Position numbers and translations under genes: made by a program. DNA of 64,000 nt from DASUPK01 sp963819715 (GTDB taxonomy: Bacteria > Actinomycetota > Thermoleophilia > Solirubrobacterales > 70-9): contig CAWFXE010000002.1 in assembly GCA_963819715.1 (NCBI GenBank), positions 1,116,001 to 1,180,000 of the forward strand, in the 5' to 3' direction. This document shows, one piece after another, positions 8,213 through 16,811 of this stretch; position 1 is the stretch's first letter; each line of letters starts with the position of its first letter. The notes below the pieces were generated by a model. The model was given only the letters and a program-made list of their open reading frames with translations, had not been told where the DNA came from and searched no databases.

Positions 8213-9100
8213 ATGCTGTTCTTGGTCCTCGCGGCGGCCATCGTCCTGCCGGCCGCGTCGGCGAGCGCGGCGTCCGGTCCCCCGACCCTTCAGTTGAACG
8301 GCCCGAAGAGCCCCGGCCTGCTCGACAAGGTGACCGCGGCCGGCAACCTCCCCGGCGCTACCGCGGGCGACAACGTCACAGTGGAAGTCACGGCGAGCGG
8401 CAACACGGTCGAGAAAAAGCAGCTCAGCGTTGGTGGCGACGGCAAGTTCTCCTTCCCCTTCGTCGTCGACTCCTGCTGTGCGTACGCGGTGACCGCCAGC
8501 AGCGGCGGCCAGAGCTCGCAGCCGCAGCGATTCACGGTTCGGGTGCCGAAGCACCTCCGCAAGGGCGCGATCGCGCACCTCTACAACCAGTCGCTGGTTG
8601 ACCAGGGCTACTACGTCGGGAGCCACGTCAGCGGCAAGTTCAATCACGGCTCCCAGCTCGCGACCCTGGCGTTCCGCAAGGTCAACAACATGGCCCGGAA
8701 CTACCAGTACAAGCCGGTCATCTTCCAGAAGCTTCTGCAGGGCAAGGGCGGCTTCCGGCCCCGCTACCACGAGGGCCATCACGTCGAGGTCGACATCTCG
8801 CGCCAGGTGATGGCGCTGGTCAACGGCGACGACGTGGTCTCGACGTTCCACGTCTCGACTGGCAAGCCCTCCACGCCGACGGTGCGGGGCACCTTCCACT
8901 TCTACCGCAAGGACGCCGGCTACAACTCGGAGGGGATGTACTACTCCGTCTACTTCATCCGGGGCTACGCGACCCACGGCTACAACCCCGTGCCGATGCA
9001 CGAGGCGGCGAGCCACGGCTGCGTCCGAAATCCGATCCCGTTCTCGCACTACATCTACAACTGGATCAACCTCGGCGACGCGATTCACGTTTACCTCTAG
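8213..9100 (+). CDS. Exported L,D-transpeptidase (YkuD domain)
   Basis: The enzyme forms or remodels 3-3 cross-links or peptide anchors in peptidoglycan outside the cell. It has a signal peptide, an Ig-like N-terminal region of about 100 residues, a short helical (PG-binding-like) middle part, and a C-terminal YkuD catalytic domain. The catalytic motif is an upstream His (ATHGY) followed by SHGCVRN, with Cys near residue 270 of 295. The ATG at 8213 follows a strong GGGGAGGG ribosome site at 8195-8202. A GTG at 8189 is in frame but has no ribosome site, so it is not preferred. An L,D-transpeptidase near a class A PBP fits a wall-synthesis neighbourhood. Confidence 0.9.
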   Translation: MLFLVLAAAIVLPAASASAASGPPTLQLNGPKSPGLLDKVTAAGNLPGATAGDNVTVEVTASGNTVEKKQLSVGGDGKFSFPFVVDSCCAYAVTASSGGQSSQPQRFTVRVPKHLRKGAIAHLYNQSLVDQGYYVGSHVSGKFNHGSQLATLAFRKVNNMARNYQYKPVIFQKLLQGKGGFRPRYHEGHHVEVDISRQVMALVNGDDVVSTFHVSTGKPSTPTVRGTFHFYRKDAGYNSEGMYYSVYFIRGYATHGYNPVPMHEAASHGCVRNPIPFSHYIYNWINLGDAIHVYL

Positions 9101-9139
9101 GCCGAGCCGCCCATAGGCCGAGCTAGATCCTCGCCCTCG

Positions 9140-10066
9140 TCACGGGCGAAGCACGACCGCTCCGCCGGCGCCGCCCCCGGTTGCTGCCGCCAAGGCCGCG
9201 GCGGCATTCTCGAGCGGGAACGCCGCCGCGATCGAGACATCGAGCTTCCCGGCCGCGAGCAGCTCGGCGAGCTCGCCGAGTGCGCGGCCGTCGGGCTCCA
9301 CGATCACCGACGAGATCTCGATGCCCCGCTGCTCGTCCGGAGGGTCCTGGGTGATCGTCGCAAGGCGGCCGCCGTCGCGCACAGCGCCGATCGCGTCCGC
9401 TGAGCCGTTGGGCGCCGCGTTCGCTACGGCGCTCACGCCGAGGCCGCCCGCAATGGCGCGCGCCTGCTCCGGCCAGCCAGGGTCGTGATAGTCGAGCACA
9501 TGGGCCGCTCCCAGCCGCCGCAGGCGCTCATGGCTGGCCGGTCCTGCGGTCGCGATCACCTCGGCGCCGCGCGCCGCGGCGAGCCCAACGAGCACCGTGC
9601 CGGTCACCCCGCTCCCACCAGTGACGAGGACCAGGTCGCCAGGGCCCACCGCCAGGGCCCCGTCGATCACCTGCGTGGCGGTCAGGGCCGGAACGGGGAA
9701 CGCTGCAGCGGCCTCCCACGAGAGGGCGGCAGGCTTTCGCGCGAGCAACGTCGCCGATGCGATCAGCAAGGGCGCCCAGGCTCCCTGATCCCGCATCGGG
9801 AGGGGATGGCTGAGCACCTCATCGCCTGGATCCCAGTCCTCGACGGAATCTCCGATCGCCGTTATGACCCCGGCGGCCTCGACGCCGAGCGCCATCGGAG
9901 GGGCGCGGCCGACGTCCCACTCGCCCGTCCGGACGAACTCCTCCCAGTTGCCGACGCCCGCGGCCCGGATTTCGACCAGGACTTCGTCGTCCGCCAGTGG
10001 GCGCGGATCTGGGAGGTCGATCCGCCCGACAGCACCGCCGAGCTCGCTGATACCGGCGGCCCGCAT
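9140..10066 (-). CDS. Zinc-independent alcohol dehydrogenase/quinone oxidoreductase (MDR family)
   Basis: The 308-residue protein is a medium-chain dehydrogenase/reductase. It has the GroES-like N-terminal domain (DEVLVEIRAAGV near 28-39) and a Rossmann domain with a GGSGVTGTVLVGLA-type NADP-binding turn near residue 150. Structural zinc cysteines are absent, as in quinone-oxidoreductase-type members. The substrate is unknown. The start is the ATG at 10066; it overlaps the stop of a short upstream frame as TGATG. Confidence 0.85.
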   Translation of the reverse strand: MRAAGISELGGAVGRIDLPDPRPLADDEVLVEIRAAGVGNWEEFVRTGEWDVGRAPPMALGVEAAGVITAIGDSVEDWDPGDEVLSHPLPMRDQGAWAPLLIASATLLARKPAALSWEAAAAFPVPALTATQVIDGALAVGPGDLVLVTGGSGVTGTVLVGLAAARGAEVIATAGPASHERLRRLGAAHVLDYHDPGWPEQARAIAGGLGVSAVANAAPNGSADAIGAVRDGGRLATITQDPPDEQRGIEISSVIVEPDGRALGELAELLAAGKLDVSIAAAFPLENAAAALAAATGGGAGGAVVLRP

Positions 10067-10146
10067 CAAAGAGGCGCTGTGTGAGCGTGGGCCAGCTCGG
10101 CGATCGAGGGCCGGCGGATGAAATCTCCGAGACTCTCCTCCAACAT
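10066..10146 (-). CDS. Possible 26-residue leader peptide coupled to the quinone oxidoreductase gene
   Basis: A short frame starting at the ATG at 10146 encodes MLEESLGDFIRRPSIAELAH followed by six residues, and stops in a TGATG overlap with the oxidoreductase start at 10066. A GGGCGGG stretch lies just upstream of the ATG. The exact stop-start coupling and the lack of an obvious ribosome site for the downstream gene suggest translation through this frame. It could be a leader peptide, the remnant of a longer gene, or chance. Nothing else supports it. Confidence 0.3.
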   Translation of the reverse strand: MLEESLGDFIRRPSIAELAHAHTAPL

Positions 10147-10191
10147 CGCCCGCCCAGTATCTCGCACTAGGTCAGTCCATATCCTGACGGC

Positions 10192-11130
10192 GTGAGGGTT
10201 TTCGTCGCAGGGGCGACCGGCAAGATCGGCCGCCCGCTCGTGAAGCAGCTCGTCGATGCCGGGCACGACGTCGTCGGGACGACGCGCTCCGAGGAGCGCG
10301 CGCAGATGGTGCGCGAGCTGGGCGCGCAGCCGGCGGTCGTCGACGCCCGCGACATCGAGGATCTCCGGCGGGTGGTGATCGACGCCCGGCCCGACGTGGT
10401 GATCAACGAGCTCACCAACCTGCCGAACAAGATGAACTTCCGCCGGGCAGAGGAGACGTTCGGGCCGACCAATGAGCTCCGGGGAACGGTCGGCCCGGCG
10501 CTCGCCGGGGCGGCGGCCGAAGCCGGCGCGCGCCGGTTGATCGCCCAGAGCGTCTGCTTCTTCTACGCCTCGACCGGAAAGCGGGCGCACGGCGAGGACG
10601 ATCCCCTGCTGGAGCTCCCGCCTGACGTTCCGGCGAGCCGGGGCCTGGTTGCGCTTCAGTCGCTGGAGCGATCGGCGCTGGAGACCCCGGGACTCGAGGG
10701 CGTCGTCCTCCGGTACGGGTACTTCTACGGGCCCGAGGTGGAGATGGTGCCCGGGGGCTTCGATGTGAACGATGTCCGGCGCCGCCGGGCGCCGATACTC
10801 GGCAGGGGGACCGGGATCTTCTCGCTGGTGCACACCGATGACGCTGCCGCCGCGACGATCGCAGCGATCGACCGCGGCGCCGGGATCTACAACGTTTGCG
10901 ACGATGAGCCCGCCCCCCAGGCGGAGTGGCTGCCTGCCTACGCCGACGCCATCGGAGCCAAGCCCCCGCGCCGCGTCCCCGTCTGGCTCGCGAAGCTGGC
11001 CGTGGGAAGGCAGGCGGCGGTACTCGCAACTCGCCTCGAGGGGGCCTCGAACGAGAAGGCGAAGCGGGAGCTCGACTGGCAGCCGAGGTATCCGAGCTGG
11101 CGCCAGGGATTCCGCGAAGGATTGGGCTAG
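10192..11130 (+). CDS. NAD-dependent epimerase/dehydratase (extended SDR)
   Basis: The 312-residue protein begins MRVFVAGATGKIGRP, the Rossmann GxxGxxG of an SDR, and continues in the extended-SDR pattern. A Tyr-containing segment GYFYGP sits near residues 180-185, as in atypical or extended family members, and LVHTDDAA follows near 210. The typical YxxxK is not clear, so catalysis is uncertain and the substrate unknown. It starts with GTG at 10192. It is divergent from the MDR oxidoreductase, and its stop overlaps the convergent gene at 11127 by 4 bases. Confidence 0.82.
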   Translation: MRVFVAGATGKIGRPLVKQLVDAGHDVVGTTRSEERAQMVRELGAQPAVVDARDIEDLRRVVIDARPDVVINELTNLPNKMNFRRAEETFGPTNELRGTVGPALAGAAAEAGARRLIAQSVCFFYASTGKRAHGEDDPLLELPPDVPASRGLVALQSLERSALETPGLEGVVLRYGYFYGPEVEMVPGGFDVNDVRRRRAPILGRGTGIFSLVHTDDAAAATIAAIDRGAGIYNVCDDEPAPQAEWLPAYADAIGAKPPRRVPVWLAKLAVGRQAAVLATRLEGASNEKAKRELDWQPRYPSWRQGFREGLG

Positions 11131-11654
11131 GCGCGCTCGACTCTGGCGACGAAAGCCGTCCCCACGGCGAGGATCGCCGCCAGCAGCCCGCCGCCGAAGA
11201 GCACGAAGCTGACGTAGCCGTAATCCCTCGTGCCGTTCTCTCCGAAGCTGAGCACCGGGCTCCCGCCGCCGCTTCCGGGGGACGCGGCGACGGCCTCATA
11301 GTCGCCCGCCTCGGGGACCCTGAGGTTCGCGATGGGCCGGCGTTCGTAGTCCCCATCGGCGAACTGGTCGCCCGCGTACGGAGTGGATCCGAGGAGCGCC
11401 TGCCCGTTCGTCGTCCGCACCCGGAGCCTGATGTTCGGCGGGACAACGAGCGTGGCCTCGCGGGCCGGCTGGTCGCCGTAGAAGATGAGCACCTCTCCCG
11501 CCGGGAGGTTCACCGAGGCTCGCCCCGGCACCGAGACCTCCCCGTACTTCGTGGCGTTCCTGGTGCTCCCGAACGCTTCGATGACGAAGAGGGCGATGGC
11601 GAAGCAGAGCGTGACCGCCACGACCCCGAGCGCCAGCCTGTAGCCGGTCCGCAT
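11127..11654 (-). CDS. Membrane-anchored extracytoplasmic protein, paralogue of the gene at 12256
   Basis: The 175-residue protein has an N-terminal membrane helix (about residues 8-29), an extracytoplasmic beta-rich domain, and a second helix near 147-169. The domain has the pattern KYGEVSVPG, then VNLPAGEVLIFY, VPPNIRLRV, and LRVPEAGDYEAV. The same order of short motifs occurs in the protein on the other side of pyrE, so the two are probably homologous. I do not recognise a named family. It sits back to back with pyrE (22 bases apart) and may share its promoter region. Confidence 0.6.
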   Translation of the reverse strand: MRTGYRLALGVVAVTLCFAIALFVIEAFGSTRNATKYGEVSVPGRASVNLPAGEVLIFYGDQPAREATLVVPPNIRLRVRTTNGQALLGSTPYAGDQFADGDYERRPIANLRVPEAGDYEAVAASPGSGGGSPVLSFGENGTRDYGYVSFVLFGGGLLAAILAVGTAFVARVERA

Positions 11655-11676
11655 CGCCGCATCCTAGGATGCCCTG

Positions 11677-12249
11677 ATGCCCACGGACCTGGACAGAGCC
11701 CGAGCCATCCTCCTCGCGGAGCTCCGCGAGCACGCCCTCGTCATCGGCGAGGTCACGCTCTCGAGCGGGAAGAAGGCGCAGTACTACGTCGATGCGAAGC
11801 GGGCGATTCTCCGTCCTCCCGCCTTTCGGGCGGTGGGCGAGCTCATCGCCGCTGAGGCGACCGAGCGCGGCGCGGCCGCCGTCGGCGGCATGACCATGGG
11901 TGCGGATCCACTCGCGAGCGCCGCGATCGGTGCCGAGGGGGGTGACGAACTGGTCGCCTTCTTCGTCCGCAAGGAGAAGAAGGAGCATGGTCTCCAGCGC
12001 TGGATCGAGGGCCCCGTGCTCGAGCCGGGCACCCGCTGTCTGGTGGTCGAGGACGTGGTCACCACCGGGGGTTCAACAGTGCGCGCGATCGAGCGGATCC
12101 TCGAAGAGGGGCACGAGATCGTCGGGGTCGTCTCTGTGGTCGATCGCCTGGCGGGCGGCGATGTGGCGATCGAGGAGATCGCGGCCGCGCCGTACCGCGC
12201 GCTCGTCACGATCGACGAGCTTTACCCGGAACGCCCGGATAGGCCCTGA
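11677..12249 (+). CDS. pyrE: Orotate phosphoribosyltransferase
   Basis: PyrE joins orotate to PRPP, giving OMP in pyrimidine synthesis. The 190-residue length is typical. The PRPP-binding loop CLVVEDVVTTGGST lies near residues 117-130, the SGKKAQYYVDAK segment binds orotate near 30-41, and the flexible RKEKKEHG loop follows near 97-104. The start is the ATG at 11677. No other pyrimidine genes are near; instead it lies between two related membrane-anchored proteins on the opposite strand. Confidence 0.95.
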   Translation: MPTDLDRARAILLAELREHALVIGEVTLSSGKKAQYYVDAKRAILRPPAFRAVGELIAAEATERGAAAVGGMTMGADPLASAAIGAEGGDELVAFFVRKEKKEHGLQRWIEGPVLEPGTRCLVVEDVVTTGGSTVRAIERILEEGHEIVGVVSVVDRLAGGDVAIEEIAAAPYRALVTIDELYPERPDRP

Positions 12250-12255
12250 CGTCCG

Positions 12256-12696
12256 CTAATTGCCGATGAGGATCTTCGGCTCGACGCCGTTCTCGACGGC
12301 CGGCTCCGCCTTCACCGTGTAGCCGCCCGGCTCGGTGACCTGAACCGTGCCGACCAGAGCGCGGCTCCAGCCGCTGCCGGTGTCGAGAGATTCGCCCATA
12401 CCCCGGAATCCCGGGCCCTTGATTTCCATTTGCTCGCCGGACGCGTCGTTGGTCACGGTCACCTGCAGCTGGTCCGGGACGCCGAAGTAGATCGTGTCCT
12501 CGTCGCTCTTGGCCTTGTACTCCTCCTGGTAGGAGATCTTGAGCTTGCCGGCGGCGATGGTGACCGTGCCCTCGCCGGGCACCATGAACATGCCGTAGTC
12601 GTCTCGGCTCGCCCGGGATTTGAAGACGCGGAAGATGACGTAGGCGTCGATCGCCAGGAAGGCGATCACGCCGATTGCGATCAGTGCGATGACCAT
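12256..12696 (-). CDS. Membrane-anchored extracytoplasmic protein, paralogue of the gene at 11127
   Basis: The 146-residue protein has one N-terminal membrane helix (residues 2-24) followed by an exposed beta-rich domain. Landmarks are DDYGMFMVPG, VTIAAGKLKISY, VPDQLQVTV and VQVTEPGGYTVKA, which match in order and spacing those of the protein encoded at 11127-11654. Unlike that protein it lacks a second helix. The ATG at 12696 is chosen because it places the membrane helix at the very N-terminus; the frame is open to 12879 but the extra part is not protein-like. It is convergent with pyrE (6 bases) and divergent from the membrane protein at 12758. Confidence 0.6.
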   Translation of the reverse strand: MVIALIAIGVIAFLAIDAYVIFRVFKSRASRDDYGMFMVPGEGTVTIAAGKLKISYQEEYKAKSDEDTIYFGVPDQLQVTVTNDASGEQMEIKGPGFRGMGESLDTGSGWSRALVGTVQVTEPGGYTVKAEPAVENGVEPKILIGN

Positions 12697-12757
12697 GTCT
12701 GCAGCATATGGACGGGACCGCACGGAGACATCACGAATTGCGAGGATGCGCGGCTGA

Positions 12758-14503
12758 ATGTCGCCGCGTGAGATGAATCGGCGAGAGGTGGGGCTCGCCG
12801 CGATCGGGGCCTGCCTGCTCGCGATCGTGATGACCTGGCCCCTGATCCTGCATCTGGGGGACACGGTTCCGCGCGACATCGGGGACCCGCTTGCCGAGGC
12901 CTGGCAGCCGGCCTGGGGCGGACACGCCCTGCTCCATCAGCCACTCCACTTCTTCGACGCCAACCGCTTCTGGCCGACCAGCCACTCGCTCGCCTTCGGC
13001 GACGCCCTGATCGGATACGCCCCCACCGGGATCATCGGCCGGGGACCGCACGCCGCGATGGTCCGTTACGACGCGCTCTTCATCTTCGCCTACGCGCTCG
13101 CGTTCTTCGGTGCCTACCTGCTCGCGCGGGAACTGGGCCTCGGCCCCCTGGGGGCCGTGGTCGCCGGAGCAGCCTTCGCCTACGCGCCGTACCGCCTGGA
13201 GCAGGACGGCCACCTGCAGGTGATCTCGAGCGGTGGGATCCCGCTGGCGATCGCCTTCGCCGTCCGCGGCATACGCCTGAGGAAGCACTGGTGGATCTTC
13301 TGGGCATGGATCGTGGCGGCCTGGGAGGTGTCGATCGGCTGGGTGCTCGGCCTCCCCTTCGCCTACGGCATCGCGGGCGGGGTCGCGATCGGCTTCGTGG
13401 CGTGGCTCGTCCGCGGCAGACCCCCGATCCCTCGGCGGATGATCGTCGCGGGAGTGGCGGGGGCCGTGGTCTTCACCCTCTTTTCGTACTGGATCGCGCA
13501 CGCCTATCTCTACATCGCGGACAACTATCCCGCGGCCAAACGGAGTCCCGACGAGGTCTCGGCGTTCTCTGGCCCGCTCAAGGTGTTCCTGACCGCGCCC
13601 GAGGAGAACTTCGTCTGGGGTCACGCCACGGCCGGGATCCGGGACACCCTCACGACCTGGCAGGAGAAGACGCTCTTCCCCGGAGCCGTGATCCTGATCC
13701 TGGCCGTCGCCGGGTTGTGGTCGAGGAGCTTAAGCAAGCGCCGCCGGATATGGCTCGGTGTCGCGGCGGTGGCGTTCGCGGTCCTCTCGCTCGGATTCCG
13801 CCTGGAGGGCGGTCTGCTCTGGCCCTATCGCATCCTCTACGACGTGCTCCCGGGGTGGGACGCGATCCGCACCCCGGGGCGCATGAGCACCTTCACGGCG
13901 CTGGCGCTCGCCCTGCTCGCGGCGGCGGGGGCCGAGGCTGCGATCCGGGCTGCAGGACGCTGGCGTTGGCCGGCCTGGTCCGCGGTCGCGATCGCCGGCG
14001 TGCTCAGCCTGGCGATCGTCACCGAGGGCCGCAGCCTGCCGTTCGATCCCTTCGACAGCCAGGCCGAGCCGAAGGTGCCAAAGCCCCTCGCATCGATCGA
14101 TGACGTCGCGCAGCCGCAGCTCCACCTGCCGGCGCTGACCGCCAAGGAGAACCGCGCGTACCAGCTGGAGGCCACGAACGGCTTCCCCGACATCGTCAAC
14201 GGGAGAGCCAGCACCAATCCCGCCGTCGTGCTCGATCTGGTCAAGCACATGGCGACCTTCCCCGATGCTGCGACCGTCAAGGAGCTCCAGGACTACGGCG
14301 TGCGCACCGTGATCCTGCATCTCGGGCTGACGCTTGGCACCCCGCAGCAGTTCGCGGCTCGCAAGCCGATCTACGGGCTGCCGCTCCGACGCTACCGGCT
14401 GCCCGACCGCCCGGGGATGGTCTTCTACGAGGTGCTGTCCTCGAATGCGAGCCCGGCGCCGAGCGAGGACTCGCGCGTGGCTGGCACCTCCGGGTCGGAC
14501 TGA
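12758..14503 (+). CDS. Polytopic membrane protein, GT-C glycosyltransferase-like
   Basis: The 581-residue protein has roughly ten membrane segments. A first long external loop carries GDTVPRDIGDPLAEAW, with acidic residues placed as in GT-C fold lipid-sugar glycosyltransferases. A C-terminal soluble part of about 150 residues follows. Such enzymes move sugars from polyprenyl-phosphate carriers outside the membrane; the substrate is unknown and the assignment rests on topology, not on a firm family match. Starts at 12758 or 12773 (MNRREVG) are possible. Its last 79 bases overlap the 3' end of another polytopic protein on the opposite strand. Confidence 0.6.
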   Translation: MSPREMNRREVGLAAIGACLLAIVMTWPLILHLGDTVPRDIGDPLAEAWQPAWGGHALLHQPLHFFDANRFWPTSHSLAFGDALIGYAPTGIIGRGPHAAMVRYDALFIFAYALAFFGAYLLARELGLGPLGAVVAGAAFAYAPYRLEQDGHLQVISSGGIPLAIAFAVRGIRLRKHWWIFWAWIVAAWEVSIGWVLGLPFAYGIAGGVAIGFVAWLVRGRPPIPRRMIVAGVAGAVVFTLFSYWIAHAYLYIADNYPAAKRSPDEVSAFSGPLKVFLTAPEENFVWGHATAGIRDTLTTWQEKTLFPGAVILILAVAGLWSRSLSKRRRIWLGVAAVAFAVLSLGFRLEGGLLWPYRILYDVLPGWDAIRTPGRMSTFTALALALLAAAGAEAAIRAAGRWRWPAWSAVAIAGVLSLAIVTEGRSLPFDPFDSQAEPKVPKPLASIDDVAQPQLHLPALTAKENRAYQLEATNGFPDIVNGRASTNPAVVLDLVKHMATFPDAATVKELQDYGVRTVILHLGLTLGTPQQFAARKPIYGLPLRRYRLPDRPGMVFYEVLSSNASPAPSEDSRVAGTSGSD

Positions 14504-16182
14504 GAGCGTCCCTCCCGGACCCGGACGATGGTCAGGGTTGCGAGCGAGAGCACCAGCGCGGACGCGATCAGCCACAGGACCGAGACGTTTCCGCGGTTGA
14601 AGGGGGTCATCTCCTCGGACGAGAGGGTCGGTCCGAGAATCGAGACGCAGGCCCAGCCGAGGACGGCGAGCAGCGCGTAGCGGAAGTCGGAGAGGGAGGT
14701 CGACGGCGTCGCGCGCACGGTCAGCACGATCGCGGTGAGGACCGCGGCCATGAACGGCGCGATGGCGAGCCAGGCATTGGTGACCCCGAAGGCGGTCAGG
14801 ACGGTGTGCTCGAGCTTGCCCTCCATCAACCAGTCCGCCCAGGTGCCGGTGCCCTGCCTGCCGAGCAGCGGATAGGTCAGGGTCGCGGCCAGCATCATCA
14901 GGCCTGAGGGGATTGCGAGCCCCAGGGTGATCGCGGGCAGCCGCTTGTACGCATACGCGAGGCCGATCGCGACGAAGGGCATCGCCGGGATCAGGAACCG
15001 CGGGCCCGGAGTGCCGCCGCCGAAGGGGAGCCAGTAGCCGCTGTTGTATAGGAAGTAGACGGCGGCGATCGCGAGGATCGTGTTCGCCTCCGGACGATGG
15101 CCGTCCCGGCGCATCATGAAGGTGCCGACGATGCCCATGATCAGGATCGGAGTGAGCACCAGCAGGCCGCGCCCGGAGAGCATGAGATCGAGACCGCTGT
15201 CGAACCGGGGCACCGTGATCCCGAAGAAACCCGCGCTGTTCAGGCCGAGCACGTCATGGCCGCTCGCACCGGGGAAGTCGACGGCGTAGCCGTACGCGAG
15301 CTTGAGCGGATTTCCGAAGGCCCAGTAGTTGAAGGCGAGCATCGGCAGCGCTCCGGCCACGGTGCCGGCGCCGTACGCGACCGCACGCCGCAGCCGGTCG
15401 GTCCGGCGGGAGAGCGCGTAGAAGAACAACACGACCCCGGCCAGTCCCGTCTGGAACTCGAAGGTGACGGCGAGCCCAGCGAGCAACCCGGCGCCGGCGA
15501 CCAGCCCGATGCTGGGCGGTTTCTCCCTCTCCTTCATCAACAGGCAGAACGCCGCGAAGGCGAAGCCGGCCGAGATCACGTGCGAGAAGAACTCCGCGGC
15601 GAAGGTCATCACCACCGTCGCCAGGCCGAGGGTGATCGCGGCGCCGGTCCCGTAACCCGGCTGGAAGCGATCGGCGGCCCAGCGCACGGCGAGCAGCAGC
15701 AGAATCCCCGGAATCACCGCGGCGAGCAGGGTGAGAGCCCAGATCAGCGGCGTCAGCTCCTTGATCGACGCCTGGACGCGTTCGCCGCGCTCGACGTCGT
15801 AGCCGAAGTTCTCAATGGGAATGACGCCGTCGTAGCCCCACTTCGGATGCGCCGTCTGGCCGACGTTGCTGGCGGCGGCACGGGCGAGCTTGTCGCCGCC
15901 GAGGTCCTCCATCGCCTGGTAGAGGGGCGTGGAGATCGCGGCCATGCCGGGACTCTTGACGGAGTAGAAGTGCCCGTCGACCCAGGCCTTGTCATTGGTG
16001 TTCCAGTGCCACTGGTCGATCTGCGCCTGGCCCTTTGAGAAAGCCTGCACCTGATCGAAGTGCGCGAGCTGAGCCCAGCCCACCTGGTGCATGACGAGTC
16101 CCCAGGCCACGCCGAGGGTGACGATTGCGGCCACGCCCGGGTGAGCGCGGAGCGCTTGGCTTAGCTGCTTCAGGCGCCTCAT
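14425..16182 (-). CDS. Polytopic membrane glycosyltransferase-like protein
   Basis: The 585-residue protein has about 12 membrane segments. An N-terminal loop after the first helix (FDQVQAFSKGQAQIDQWHW, then KSPGMAAISTP) resembles the first external loop of dolichyl-phosphate-mannose-type GT-C enzymes, and PGPRFLIPAMPF near residue 400 is common in that group. The ATG at 16182 is preferred: it overlaps the stop of the methyltransferase gene as ATGA, whereas the longer start at 16221 would overlap it by 43 bases. It is the last gene of a GT2-methyltransferase-GT-C operon, so it probably completes or polymerises a glycan made by the first genes. Confidence 0.7.
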   Translation of the reverse strand: MRRLKQLSQALRAHPGVAAIVTLGVAWGLVMHQVGWAQLAHFDQVQAFSKGQAQIDQWHWNTNDKAWVDGHFYSVKSPGMAAISTPLYQAMEDLGGDKLARAAASNVGQTAHPKWGYDGVIPIENFGYDVERGERVQASIKELTPLIWALTLLAAVIPGILLLLAVRWAADRFQPGYGTGAAITLGLATVVMTFAAEFFSHVISAGFAFAAFCLLMKEREKPPSIGLVAGAGLLAGLAVTFEFQTGLAGVVLFFYALSRRTDRLRRAVAYGAGTVAGALPMLAFNYWAFGNPLKLAYGYAVDFPGASGHDVLGLNSAGFFGITVPRFDSGLDLMLSGRGLLVLTPILIMGIVGTFMMRRDGHRPEANTILAIAAVYFLYNSGYWLPFGGGTPGPRFLIPAMPFVAIGLAYAYKRLPAITLGLAIPSGLMMLAATLTYPLLGRQGTGTWADWLMEGKLEHTVLTAFGVTNAWLAIAPFMAAVLTAIVLTVRATPSTSLSDFRYALLAVLGWACVSILGPTLSSEEMTPFNRGNVSVLWLIASALVLSLATLTIVRVREGRSQSDPEVPATRESSLGAGLAFEDSTS

Positions 16183-16811
16183 GAAGGCGGCGATTGTACG
16201 CGGCAAAGGGCCATGGTCCACGGGGTGGGGCTCCTGACATCGACTACCTCGAAGCGGCGGGTGAGAAACCGCACGAAGTCACGCCTCGACCAGTGATTCA
16301 GGTGTCCTGGAGTGTTGCCGAGATCGCCGACGTAGGAGAGCCGCGCCAGGTTGAGCGCTCGCCAGAGCGGCTCGCGGGGGACGCTCGCGATCAGCCAGGG
16401 CCTGGCCAGGCCGGCGAGGACGTCGAGGGCCCGGTCGGGGTCCTGGAGATGCTCGAGCACCTCGCAGCAGAGGATCAGCTCCGCTGCGTGGCGGCCGGGG
16501 TCGAGATCCTCGACCGGGATCGCCTCGAAGTCGATCTCGACGCCGGCGGCTCCGGCGCGCTCGCGTGCCTCCACGAGGACCTGCGGGAAGGCGTCTGTGC
16601 CTCGCATGCGGATTCCGCGTCCGGCGAGCCGGATCGCGAGCTCTCCCTCGCCGCAGCCGACCTCATGCGCGTCGGTGGCGCCGGTCCACTCGACCAGCTC
16701 GTCGAGCTGGGAGGTGAAGCCGGCCATCAGCCGGCGCTCGGCCGGATTCGAGGTGCCGTACTTGTCGTAGACGTTGCCGCCGCGCTCGGCGGCCTCGAGG
16801 CTCACAATCAC
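16179..16811 (-). CDS. Class I SAM-dependent methyltransferase
   Basis: The 210-residue protein has the SAM-binding glycine motif HEVGCGEGELAIRLA near residues 45-59, the acidic GTDAFP at the end of the second strand, and CCEVLEHLQDPDRAL near 115-129, the post-II motif common in Methyltransf_11-type enzymes. The GTG at 16811 overlaps the stop of the upstream glycosyltransferase as GTGA, a classic coupled arrangement; a second GTG lies at 16805. Context suggests it modifies a lipid-linked or envelope sugar, which is inference. Confidence 0.82.
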   Translation of the reverse strand: MIVSLEAAERGGNVYDKYGTSNPAERRLMAGFTSQLDELVEWTGATDAHEVGCGEGELAIRLAGRGIRMRGTDAFPQVLVEARERAGAAGVEIDFEAIPVEDLDPGRHAAELILCCEVLEHLQDPDRALDVLAGLARPWLIASVPREPLWRALNLARLSYVGDLGNTPGHLNHWSRRDFVRFLTRRFEVVDVRSPTPWTMALCRVQSPPS

